Part shown: positions 9,169-20,200 of the stretch, piece by piece
How the letters are laid out: the number at the start of each line of letters is the position of its first letter
Numbering within the stretch: position 1 is the stretch's first letter
Source of the DNA: Azolla pinnata
Taxonomy: Eukaryota > Streptophyta > Polypodiopsida > Salviniales > Salviniaceae
NCBI GenBank assembly: GCA_037176905.1
Contig: JBBBWG010000515.1
Location: 1 to 29,517, forward strand
DNA length: 29,517 nucleotides
Reading direction: 5' to 3'
Translations under genes and position numbers: made by a program
The notes under the pieces: model-generated
The model's input: the letters and a program-made list of their open reading frames with translations, nothing else
Databases searched by the model: none
Told to the model about the DNA's origin: nothing

Positions 9169-12100
9169 ATGATGGGTCGCAGTGCTGTAACCACAGCCTA
9201 CTTGCATTCCAGCTCTCCATCGCCATGGTTTCAGCTTTGCCTTTGTTCCATGCCATGCGTTTCTTCCTTCTCTCGATCACTCCCGTTTCGCTTATCGTGA
9301 TGCTAACCGTTTGTTTTGCCTAGGACTACTCTGAAATCTTGGGGAAGTTGAGCGTTCTCCGTGACGAGGACCCTGGCTCCGAGTGCTCCATATCCAGGGT
9401 TTTATCTTTGCCCTTGGAATTCTTGGTCTCGCTGTAAGTCCCTTGTTGCTCACGTTCCGGCATGCGTTCTCATCCCAATGTGTATCTGCGCCAATACATC
9501 CTGAGTATGAAGTTGTCTCTGTCTTCTTTTATGTATCGGAGCGTGTATTGTTTGGAAGTATTTCCGCTACGGAAATTTCTAGTGTGATTGATTGAAACAG
9601 TGCTACTTGCTCGTGAGCATTTTCTTTATGAAAATCAGTGAAGGGATTGATTGAAACACGGAGTATTCATTTTTATGCAAACCCGGCAGACTGATCGATT
9701 GAAACAATGTTATTTGTGACCCTTTTTTTTTTCGATGTGAATCAGTGGACTGATTGACTAAAAACAATTTGATCATGAAGAGGCAAAATGAATTGATGTG
9801 CAGAGTCCGGAACCAAAGGGAAGCCCAATTGCTTCTACAAGTGTCGAGCTGTGCTTCGAGCCTCGATCAGCTTGCAGAAAACTATGAAATGATTGCGGTG
9901 AGATCCCAGGTATATTCTCCATGTTATAACTTAATGGCAAAGATCGAATTTAATAGGAGAGAATCCCATGACGTACTTTTGGGGTTTACGCTATGTTTCT
10001 ACAATGTGGGCAGGGGCTTCAAGGTGCATGGGATGAACTGTGGCTTTCCAAGGATCCATTTGTGGCTCCTGCAATTCCATTGATAGGTAATATGTTGATT
10101 TCTTTCTTTCTCTTACCGCAGTTTGAATGCCCCTTTGTGATGCTTGGTAATGTATTGACTCTCTCGTATGGATTTATATACTCATTTCTTCTTTCTCTTC
10201 AGAAGTTGGAATTCCCTTTGTGATGATCAGTAATTTGTCGATTTCTTCCTTTCTCTTACAATAATGATTTCTTCTTTTCTTACAGCAGTTGAATGGTCTT
10301 ATGATTGGCAATATACTGGTTTCTTCCGTTCTCTTGCAATGCAATGGTTTCTTTCTGTTTCTTACAGCAGTTTGAATGCCCTTTACGATGTGATTGGAAA
10401 TCTATTGATGGCATGCAATGTATTGATTTCATCCTTTCTCTGACAGCAGTTTGAATGCCCTTTATTGTGATGGTTCGAATCTATTTGTTTTTTAACTTTC
10501 TCTTACATCAGTTTTCAAGGTAAGGTATTGAATTTTTTATTTTCTTTAAGCAGTTAGGATGATTTATGTGATGATTGTTAATGTATTGAAAATTTCCTTT
10601 CTTACGGCAGTTTGAAATATCCATTTTAAACATGATTTCCTTGTGATCTGTCCGATGTTTATCTTGTTCTCACTTTTTCACATGTTGTTGCATTGGTTGA
10701 GGTCCTCATTGTTTTCAAATATGTTGGCTCGAGTGCGCATAACTGTTTTAGGCCAATTTGACTTCCTATTATATATGTTGTGAGAGTCAGTCTTCCTTTA
10801 TGCAAAAATGTCAAAAATCTTACCTGTGGCAAGTACTAACCATGGCAAGTACTAACCATGACCTAAATGTCAAATATGCTCTTTTATTTAAGTCCAATGT
10901 CAAGTACTAACCATGACATGAACAAAAAAAATCCTTCTTGTAGGTTCTGAAATGTCAGGAATCAACAAGGGAAGATGTATCCTGCTTGAAAAGATGGACA
11001 TAGAGATAAAACGTTTACAGGTAATATGGTGAGATGTATAGAGCGTAAGTTTTATTCTCGATAATTCTGTGTTTGTTAACGTTTTTTGTACTGTAAATCC
11101 TGAAAGACCCTAATCCTGTCATGATTTACCATGTGCACATGTGCATTGAGATCAAATTCTTTGTATCACTCAGTAATGTATGTTGATGTTGAAAACATCA
11201 TTCTTTTGTGCTTTCCTGGAAGCTTTCCATCCATGCCATTATTATTCCAAATTCGTAAATGCTACAATGTACATGGCCATTCGTATGGAATGGAGAAATG
11301 TCCTGTTTTACATGGTCAGTTGGTTTATAGGGTGCTCAATGGCTCATAGAATCATGATTTTCGCAGGACTTGGAAAAGCAGCTGTGCCATCATATTGATG
11401 TAAACTATTCTTTGGTTGAGGTTTGACATTCTTGAATCGATCTCTTTTCATTTCTCGTTTGATGACCAAAAATCCACTCTTATCAGATTATTTGGCTCAA
11501 TACTCCTCCACACATGTCATTTGCATCGTATATGTTGCTATTTTAGAATTGAATTCACATAAGATTGCAAGCAGCCTTATCAAGCCATGTATATTGTGAA
11601 ACCACTCATAAATTCTTGACGCTAGTAGTATGCATTGCACAAATAGAACAAAATAAAGATCTATGTACAATGATGATCTGTAGACTGTGACTTGCATGTT
11701 GATCTGCAATATAGTTACCTTTTCTTGATTCTCGGAATGACTGCATGTATGGTGAATGAAAATTGCAGTCCTTGCTTGAGATTTGCCAGCTTCGTGTATC
11801 AATGTGGCTCTAGGCCTTCTGTTAGGAGAATTTTACGAGACAAACAATACAATATTGACAGTTTGTTGAGCTCATTTTAGCTACACATCCGATTTTTAAG
11901 CAAGATATTCCATATGTGATGCAGGAATTACAGATGGAGGGTATAAATAAGCTCGCAACCAAGAAGCTTCTTTTGTATGCGCCTTCAATAATGAATATGG
12001 ACGTCTAATTCTATGACAATCTTCTTATCATTTTTAAAACATGATTTGTTTTGGGCTAAACCCAGGGTTGAAGTTGAGAAGGAGCTTGCAAGAAGAATCA

Positions 12101-13835
12101 CTTGCATTTGCAATAATGAAAGTGTGCGTGGCTTCAGGTTCCAAACACTTTTTGTGTGTGATTGTTCATTCTGTTTAATATAAAAGTATAGATGGAAATC
12201 ATTGAGAATGATTCATTAATTCTTGTTTATATAGTACAATGAGGCAGTTTCTACATGATTTAGGAAGAAATCCTGCACCAATTTACATGACATCAGGAGG
12301 AGGTGATATGAACAAAGAACCTTTTGATAGTTTACCAAATGAATCTTGTTCCACGGAGAAGATTACCCCTGACAAGTTTTCCCAACCAACGAGCCATGCA
12401 GATGGTGTATCTCCAGGTTCTCAGAGTTATGCTTCCAAATGTATAGCTCTGACCGCCCATGGAGAAAATGTGGTTGTTTCTGTGAAAGAAAGATCTGGAG
12501 ATGTGTCAGCATCACAGAAAACATCTGAATTGCAAGAATCTCCTCTAGGCTTATCCTTGAGCTCCAGCAAGGAAACACTATCAAGAGATGGTAAGCCAGA
12601 TGCTCGTAATCAATCTTCATCTGCATCTGAGGAGAGGTTGCCAGTACAGATCTTGAACGACTCATCCCCAATTATCAGTAGAACCTTGCTTATGGATGTG
12701 TGTGAGCTCAATCGTAACCCAAATACTGAAATTAGGAACGCTTCACCACCAGCGCTCAATGTAAAAGTCTCAAACGGAGGCCCGCAATTGCAGACTGATG
12801 GTATACAAGCAATCAACTCCGAGAACCCTCCTAATACCATGATTGAACAGAAGTCATCAGAGCTTGTCTTACATGAACCCATTGAAAAGCAGATCTTAAG
12901 TCAACTATTTCAATCTGTCAAGTTCAATCTGAGCAAAAAGCGTCCTTTTGAGCCTACTGGTCCAGATGGTGGCAGGGTTATGGAAAGCATAGAGGTGTTG
13001 GGGAGAGATCCAAAAAGGTAAGATTTGTTGTATTCATTCGTGTATTGTTTTTTTATCATCATGATAGAATATAGAAGACAAGGAATGCTCTATTTGTGCA
13101 CTCTAATTGGGAATGTATGATGAATCTTTTTAAGTATTTTTGCATGATCATATTCATGTGGTCCAGATAGAAATATATGTATTTGATTTGATTTCCTGTT
13201 TCACCAACTTGCAATGCATGGCTTCAAAACTTAACGCTGTGTGGGTAAAAGTAAAACTCTAGAGACAGTTATGATCGTACTGTTTTTGGCTGAGCTATGC
13301 CTTGTGTGAGCACCCTCCCACTTTTGAGTTATTACATAGAGAAGGGGGAAGAAGGCTCTGACAATCATCTACATTGACAACTGGAAGATTGCTTAGATTA
13401 TGTTTGAAGTTGGTGGTTATTTGTGGAAGTAACATACCGTCTGTTCAAAAACAATACAGGTTACTGTTACAAACAGGACCTGAAGGTGGTAAGGCGATCT
13501 GTTCGGTGGAAATGCCCTTCTTTGGAGCACAAGAGACTTCCGATCGTAACCATATACAAAACTGTGAAGCTCATTCTGGAACTCCGCGAAATCAGGCCGC
13601 AGGGCTCGAAAGGCTAGCATCAAAAAGCGAAGAATCACCCACAAGTTGCAGTTGCGATCCAGAAAACACTTTCAGAACTCAAGGCAGATGTACCGACTGC
13701 GGCTGTGTGCAGCCGGAGCTTTTCAAACAACATGATATCTCCTGGACTCCGTCTTGTAATCCTGAAGATGATTATCTTGCAGACGCAAGTTTAGGCATTC
13801 AAGGACAAGAATCGCCTATGCTGGCTACGCAATGA
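9169..13835 (+). CDS. Unassigned helical/coiled-coil protein, about 570 aa, 10 exons
   Basis: Phase-consistent model: 9169-9186, 9324-9433, 9804-9909, 10014-10086, 10944-11020, 11367-11420, 11925-11974, 12066-12137, 12235-13017, 13460-13835. The start is uncertain: ATG 9169 (MMGRSA, then DYSEILGKLSVL) or ATG 9225 used as a one-codon exon. The exon-3 donor may be 9898 (GTGAGA) or 9910. The N-terminal third is helical and charged, with LDQLAENYEMIA, LLEKMDIEIKRLQDLEKQL and VEVEKELARRI, suggesting coiled coil. Between these lies a less helical patch, WDELWLSKDPFVAPAIPLI. After RQFLHDLGRNPAPIYM the large ninth exon is Ser/Pro-rich and probably disordered. The last exon ends in a Cys-rich stretch (SCSCDP, CTDCGC). 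I do not recognise the family. A structural role in a complex is only a guess from the layout. The frame of the final exon is the least sure part. Confidence 0.65.
10087..10620 (+). repeat. Array of decayed exon-like units inside an intron
   Basis: The intron after exon 4 of the coiled-coil gene holds about seven or eight related units of 50-100 bp. Each has a pyrimidine run ending in TTACAGCAG-like acceptor sequence, a 20-28 nt core related to TTTGAATGCCCTTTGTGATG, then sequence like TTGGTAATGTATTGATTTC. In the first unit both ends look like usable splice sites (CTTACCGCAG and G|GTAATGTA). In later units the donor GT has become GC, GA or TT. The authentic exon-4 donor reads ATAG|GTAATATGTTGATTTC, so it resembles the unit end. 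Confidence 0.75.
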
Positions 13836-14575
13836 TCATTATTAACACAAACCCTGCTTTTGTTGTATCGACAGTCCTGTAGACAAAGATGTAATTCCAA
13901 CATTCTTTGGTCCGAAGTGGTCAAGCTTCTTTTGTTCCACTCTTTATACATACATGTCTGTGCGTTTTAAGCTTTAATTCAATACTGAATTTAAATCAGA
14001 CAGTGGCAACTACTCATCTAAACACGGTTTCAAAGGGTTCATGGAAATCTGAGTTTGCCCATTGGTGATCTTCGTTCATTACATGGAAATTGCTAGTCTC
14101 TACTGAGCTTTTAGTTTAACACATGAAATTTTACTCAGCTGTTTATGATTCATGTGATGCAATTTTTGGCTACTCACCAAAGAACATTCCCGCATGTGGT
14201 TACCGTTCCAACTGGTCAACCATACTAAGACGATGTATTAATGTCTGAAGTCAGAGGCTTAAGGAATCATTAATAAGGAGACATTACTTGATCAAGAATT
14301 GGAAATCGGAATCTAGAGATATAAATGTCAAAAGTAAGCACGAATCTTCATACTCTAACGAGTCACAAACTTGATATCATTCATGAGAGAAAATGAAATG
14401 TATTTCACAGTTATGAGAAAATAAGCAAGAAGACTGGAAACACCACAAGCATGGCCTATGTAAGTAGGCTGATACACAGAATCCGCATGGAAAATAGAAA
14501 TCTACCCTCTGATTCCGTTCATTGCATCACCTGCCCCTACATGCAGATTTCTCAATTCTAGGCCATTGCTGAGGT
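13836..14575. other. Convergent intergenic region
   Basis: This lies between the stop of the coiled-coil gene (+) and the stop of the phosphoesterase gene (-), and should contain both 3' UTRs. A 14-bp direct repeat, TCTAGGCCATTGCT, spans the phosphoesterase stop codon (14557-14570 and 14575-14588). No further gene is seen. Confidence 0.5.
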
Positions 14576-16312
14576 CTAGGCCATTGCTTTCTCTTCCACT
14601 TTAACCACCTCAACATACTCCTCAGGTGTAGAACTGCTCTCCTCGGAGATCACCGCATTTGCCTGCAAAACTTCATCTTCAGCAACAAAAATTAACCATA
14701 AACTTCATCTGCATGGGTTTAAGAGAGTTTTGCTGTACAGAAAACATTTTTAATATAAAACCACCCCTGCTGTGAGCAATTAGAAATGTGCCATAGAGTC
14801 ACAAGTGAATCAACTATATCTTAGGACTTCATGTACATACACATCTAGGGGCTAAATTTCCTCTTGGTGCTTTAGGCAGCTGCAGATCTTGTGGTGAAGT
14901 GCCGACAGGAACGAATTCCACTTCGATAAGCCCAGCTGCATGGATTGAAAGAAAAGCAATACATCGTGGAAGCTTGAACCTTCTCGGGCCTGCACTTCCA
15001 GCTGCAAAATATCATGTTTGGTCGAATTAAGGAATATAGTCATTAGACAATGTGAAAGGATAATGCATAACACCGAAGTACTGAGATTATATCAGAATTT
15101 GAGCCACCATATCAACAAGTGCATATTCTCACTGCCCAAACACATTAGCTATATTCAAGTATCTAAGAGAAACTGCAATAAAAACATTAACGCAGGATCA
15201 TTGCAGACTATGAAATATAATATTGGGATATTTTGCCAAAGCCTAAATAAAACATACCCCAAACACATCATGTTGGATACGAGTGTGCCATGTAGAAAAT
15301 GTCGAATCAAAAGTTTGTCATGTGGATAGCATAATGCTGGATCATTGGAGACTATGAAATATAAAATTGGGATATTTTGCCAAAGCTTAAAACATACCCC
15401 AAACAGATCATGTAGGATTCGAGTGTGCCATGTAGAAAATGTCGAATCAAAGGTTTGTCATGTAGATAGCATTAAATCAAAAGCAAATGTGAGCATTCAT
15501 GTAAAGAGACACCAAACAAATGTCGTATAGAAAATGTTGAATCAAACATGTATATGAACGTTCAACAGTTTACTAAGATGAAAGGATGGAGCGAGTGAGC
15601 AATCATACACCATGAATGGAGTTCAAAGAGCACTTACGATTCACATATAGAACATTGCTATGCCATTGGGCACCAGGGACATGTGAATGACCAAAAACAA
15701 CGACCTGAGGTGATACTCTGTTGATAAGAGATCGAGCATCATCAGACAACTTCGGAGGATACCCACAAATGTGCCTGCAAACTATTTCCACTATGAGATT
15801 AAGACTTTATAGCGAAAGATAAAATCAGGGAGCACAGAATCTGGTAGGACTTAACATGACAAGCAGCCTTACTCCAGCCACAGTCACAACTTGTGCAAAT
15901 GGAAGGTCCGAGGAGCTGTTAACAACAGAAAAACATTCTGGTCAGAGTCAAATGCAATGACACCGGGCAAGAGAAGCGAGCTTGAGTGACGGTGCCAGTC
16001 TTTTGCCTTACATCTCATCAACATTTCCAGCAACAGCAATCACCATTCCATTAGCGGTAGATTCCCGGAGACTGCAGATGATCTCTGTTGCAGAGAGCCT
16101 CGATTTCCTGCTCTTAGCATCGCCCACATCACCTAGCATTGCATGCATACATCTGCATGTAAAACATAGACAAACATGCATGCATACCCACAAATACACA
16201 AATAGACATTCATAGATTCAATGCAATTCATACGCACGCAGACATACGGAGATGAGAAGAGGACGCCATGATGATTGATCATGTTCACCGAGAATGATGC
16301 TGATGCTGATGC

Positions 16313-16358
<46 letters not shown>

Positions 16359-16469
16359 ACCTGCATGGATGATGGCGCTGGTGGGTGTGGCGCTTAGGGC
16401 TTCGAGCGTGGCAGAGTCGAGGAAGCCATGGGTGTCAGAAACTAACCCCACCTTCATCACCATAACCAC
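14576..16469 (-). CDS. YfcE/MJ0936-type metallophosphoesterase, 224 aa, 6 exons
   Basis: Exons in coding order are 16361-16469, 16012-16132, 15856-15915, 15638-15774, 14841-15001 and 14576-14662; all phases agree and the stop is TAG. Met5 (MKVGLVSDTHG) may be the true start. The calcineurin-like fold motifs appear in order: DTH (Asp12, His14), GD (Asp38, built across the first splice junction), GNVD (Asn73), a His at residue 98, and GHSH (His126, His128), then VNPGSAGPRRF. These are the expected ligands for two metal ions in small phosphodiesterases. The usual HGH motif is here only MHICGYPPK, formed at the exon 3/4 junction. The acidic C-terminal tail (SEESSSTPEEYVEVV) is unlike bacterial members. 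The substrate is unknown; location is probably cytosolic, since no targeting peptide is obvious. It is not VPS29, which lacks several of these residues. Confidence 0.9.
15195..15545. repeat. 144-bp tandem duplication in phosphoesterase intron 4
   Basis: GGATCATTG begins copy 1 at 15195 and copy 2 at 15339. Both run through TGGGATATTTTGCCAAAGC, ACATACCCCAAACA and GAGTGTGCCATGTAGAAAAT to a TAGCAT end. A partial, more diverged third copy (ATAGAAAATGTTGAATCAAA) lies near 15527. Identity of the first two is high, so the event looks fairly recent. Confidence 0.9.
16296..16358. repeat. GAT/ATC trinucleotide microsatellite at the 5' splice site of phosphoesterase intron 1
   Basis: About 20 GAT triplets (GCTGAT towards the left). 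On the coding strand the intron reads GTATCATCATC, so the repeat begins within the donor consensus itself. Retaining the intron would add poly-Ile then poly-Ser codons in frame after the HAG residues. Confidence 0.9.
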
Positions 16470-16507
16470 TTACTACAACAGTACAAACAGATGCTCATGT
16501 GCAAGAA

Positions 16508-16534
16508 AACCCTAACCCTAACCCTAACCCTAAC
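16508..16534. promoter_or_regulatory. Telo-box-like (CCCTAA)n in the phosphoesterase promoter or leader
   Basis: Four uninterrupted hexamers of CCCTAA preceded by AAAA, about 40-65 bp upstream of the phosphoesterase ATG (minus strand). AAACCCTAA telo-boxes are known plant promoter elements. The hexamer phasing (TTAGGG on the other strand) differs from the heptamer blocks elsewhere in the window. The regulatory role is an inference. Confidence 0.5.
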
Positions 16535-17202
16535 TTCTCCAGGCCACTAGACAATGTGTGCCCGAACAATTTGTTAAAGGACATCGGAGGATGAATCAGC
16601 AAGATGCTAAAACCTTCCGGCCTAGTATATATTATGGCCTATAAAAGATGCCAAAATCAGTCCATTGAGTTCTCATCAAGAGTTAGGGAAAGAGACATAC
16701 AATATGATATGCTTATCTAGGTCCAAATAGTTTGACAATGGACCTCCACTATACTCAAAATGTCTTGGACCATTCGATCGGTCCAAGATCACACTAGTAA
16801 ATCGGTTGATTCTTAAACCCTAAATCCACACAATATGATCATTCCAAGAGGCACCACACCTTCTAGGGCTTGTAAGCAAAGCTTTGGACCATAAGAATCC
16901 TATGAAAAGACAAGAAAAGTGGATAACTCGAGAGAAAATGAACATAGATTTTGCATCATAGGCCCATCAATAGAAGTAATTCCCCACATAGCGAATAACC
17001 ATCGGACACAAGATGATGTGATGAGCTTTCTCGCTGGATATGCCACACACAAGATGGTTGTATAACCTTCAGCTTTTTGTGTAAGCACCCCGACAAGACA
17101 TGTGATGATCAAAGATAAAAGCGCACTTCATTTCACAAATGCTACCAGAATGACAACTTCCACCTCATCTTTCTTGCATAGAGTCTTCTCCCAAAATGTC
17201 GC
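16535..17202. other. Intergenic region between two minus-strand genes
   Basis: It holds the upstream region of the phosphoesterase gene and the 3' UTR of the M1AP-like gene. A hairpin, TCTTGGACC...GGTCCAAGA (16763-16788, 9-bp stem), is the only clear structure. GGTCCA/TGGACC words recur nearby at about 16720-16790 and 16884. No additional gene is seen. Confidence 0.5.
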
Positions 17203-20200
17203 TCAGCAGAGCTTCCCTTTCTTTATCCTCCTGAAGTTCGCCTTCAGCGATGATAGTTCAGCGATTGGGGTCTTTAACCTAAGCAACGGCATTTCCGTAC
17301 TTGAGCTCGGCATCAATGGCTGTTTCCGGTGACTCGCAGGTAAGCATGCATTATAGCCTCCCATAGCATGAGAAACTTGCATGTGCTGCGATTCGGCCGG
17401 CATTCGAGATGTCGCTGCATTTGAATTCAAGTTCTTTGTTGATTTCCTTGTCCGAGATACGGGGATGCTGATTCCGGTCGCCTCAGGTAGGGCCATGCCA
17501 TTGTTCGGATGTGTAGCTGCTGGTGATTGGAATGTATGCAATGAGCCTCCTCCCTGCAATGCTGTTGTTGGTTTCTTCGCATTCTGCATGAGATCATGAT
17601 AGCTTCTGAATCCTGTAGATTCAGATCGAGCTGCCAGATGTGTAGCTTCAGGTGATTGAAATGTATGCAATAAACTTCCTCCCTGCATTGTTGTCGTTTG
17701 TTTGGCATCCTTCATGAGATCATGATAGCTTTTCAACCCCATTCCGATGTCTGAGTCATGATTCTCAACGGGAGATTTCTGGTCCACAGTCCGCAGCATC
17801 CGTTGAGAAGACATAGGCTTGCTGATATTTGGGCAGCTACATAGCAGTAATCAGCACATGTTTAAGACAGTTAGTCAGAAAAGCTTTCAAGTATTTGTTA
17901 CTTCCCTGGCTCATCTTCACTCTTGCTGCTAAGCTTTTGGTAATTCCTCTAAACATAAACAGCTAGCTATATAGAAAACGAAAGTTTCCACTTCATCTTT
18001 ACTAATGCCCTCATGAAAGTGTTTGTTAGTTCTCATCAATGCCCGAATTAGAGAAAAGCTAGTTAAAATCAGACGTAGCTACTCAATAATAACAGCCGCT
18101 AATTAAATTCAAGAATTTAGCAGGTTACCGCATCTGTAGACTTTCTTTCACAAGCCAATTCAATTTCGTATGAAGTCCTCTTTCATGATTGAGAGGGTTG
18201 TAATTCTCTACATCGATCTGAAGATCTCTAAATGAGACACGATGAGGTATGCATGAAATAACTTATAGAATTTCATAAATTTAACAGAACCTTGGATAGG
18301 CATGATATGATGGAGTCTCGCAACTCTGGTTGGACTGCATTGGTTCTCAATTCAGGACATGAGATCTTCAAAAATTCTTCTGATGCGGCTATTCTCTTCA
18401 GACCAATGCAAGGAACACAGAGCAACCGCTTCAATGCCTGTTCTTATGAGTTGGATTAATGCTTTTAAACTCTGCTTACTTTTACTAGAAATGTTCGGTT
18501 TTCTGCTGGAAGCAACAGGTAATAACATGGAAAAGATATGGTTTTCAGTGAGTTGACATCGAATGTAGACGAGCAGAGTAAGCCATAATCATTGGCATGC
18601 AAACCCTCGCAAAGAGTACTAAAGACTGCGCACAAAACTATAATTTAGTTCTCTGTCTTTGAATTCCATCTGCATTCTTAATCGCTTCAATCGAGCTTGT
18701 AACTTTACAGGATGGATGCATACCTGCATCATTGATCTCCAGGGTCTCTACATCATCATCTAAGTCAACTTCTGAACTTGGCACCATATGATAAGGATCT
18801 CCAAACAGCAGGCCTTTATGCACAAATTTCAGAAAGCATAACTTTCTTGACTGTAAATTAACTCCATAACTTAGAGTACATACCTTCACTGAGTGTGCTC
18901 AAGTGTATACACTTGAGAACTGTGAACGTCAATGGCGGTTTTGTGATATTAAGAGATTTTTCTGGTTCAACTATTGGGTTTTTGGATAATGGAAAATATA
19001 GCACGTCCTGAGATCCAATTTTGATACTATTCGAATTCACATCATGATCATCGAGTTCCTGTTCTGTGTAAGGGCATGTTTCTTTGACTACAGTCGATAT
19101 CTCTGTAGTATTAGTACCTAAAATCGCACCATGACACCTGCACGTCTAAAAATAATTCAACAATTGAATGCATCAATATTGCATAAATTCTAGCTGATTG
19201 CCATAATGATGAATCCAAGCTACACAATGAATTTTCATCATCACTTTGAGCTGTTATATGATTTGATCATCTGATATTAAACGTCTCTGTTAGATTTGAA
19301 CCCTTAGAAAGGTTGTCCTATCTTAAGAGCGAATTCCTTGACCGATATCCATGAGTAGGAAAAAGGTACTTTTGCTGAATCTCACCCCATGCCTTGAGCA
19401 ACTCTTATACTTCTAAACCCATTACCACATTACACTTCAATCTCAATGTTGAAGGCCTCAGCAACATTATTATTCCCTTACGTCATAATGTGGATAGTAC
19501 TTCATCATTTGTATAGCTATGCATGGTGAAGATGCTCAATGGTCAACAACCAAATCAGTCTTTTGATTGTAATTTCTAGGCTTAACGGCCTTCACTGCAT
19601 GCATTTATTTTCAACTTCTCAGGAGGCTACGTTCTAATGTGTTCTATGCGATCCAAAAGCAGTTCGAGATACGAAGTCATGGGGTATCTGATCCATAGAG
19701 AAGAAGAACACAGTACTAGCTGAAATTGAAACTATCAAGTAATCGAGAGGCTAAAAGAACCTATATTTGGAATTTTACAAGACAATAGATGATGTTAAAT
19801 GCATGATGTTCTAATACGATAACTATGTGCCTCTTATACCATCTTCTAGTTAGAATGATTCCGATAACGAGAATTAGGATACCGAACTACCTACAGTAAC
19901 AACAATATAATGAATGCTTAAATACTCCATCTAAGTTTTCCATATTTTTAAGAAACTGTGATCAGTTAATTTCTTTTTTTCCCTGTACGAATGAATCATG
20001 TGCAAAACATTACCCTTCAAAATAACTGACAAAGGCTAGCACTTACTCGGCATGGCTGTATTATATCTGTTAACTGTATATGCAAGGGGCGCAACGAGCA
20101 AAAAACTTTGTCTGTTTCATTGTAAAGTTTCAGTTGAAAGAGAAGAGTTACTTCAATTGGTCCTTCAACATCGTCCAACATATCTTGAAACCACTGTTTT

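Noticed and set aside
9383-9595. Hydrophobic plus-strand ORF (GFIFALGILGLAV)
   Set aside because: It is out of phase with the spliced frame DYSEILGKLSVL, and the exon ends at the strong donor GTAAGT at 9434.
18344-18535. Protein-like minus-strand frame (ALIQLIRTGIEAVALCSLHW) inside the M1AP-like gene, first taken as a frameshift
   Set aside because: An 84-nt intron (18396-18479) with good donor GTAAGC and acceptor CTGAAG joins FLVK to RIAASEE in phase and matches the family order, so no frameshift is needed.
19137-19145. Apparent phase conflict between exons 5 and 6 of the M1AP-like gene
   Set aside because: Using the acceptor TTTTTAG at 19146-19147 instead of the CAG eight bases later restores phase and gives PCRTCRCHG.
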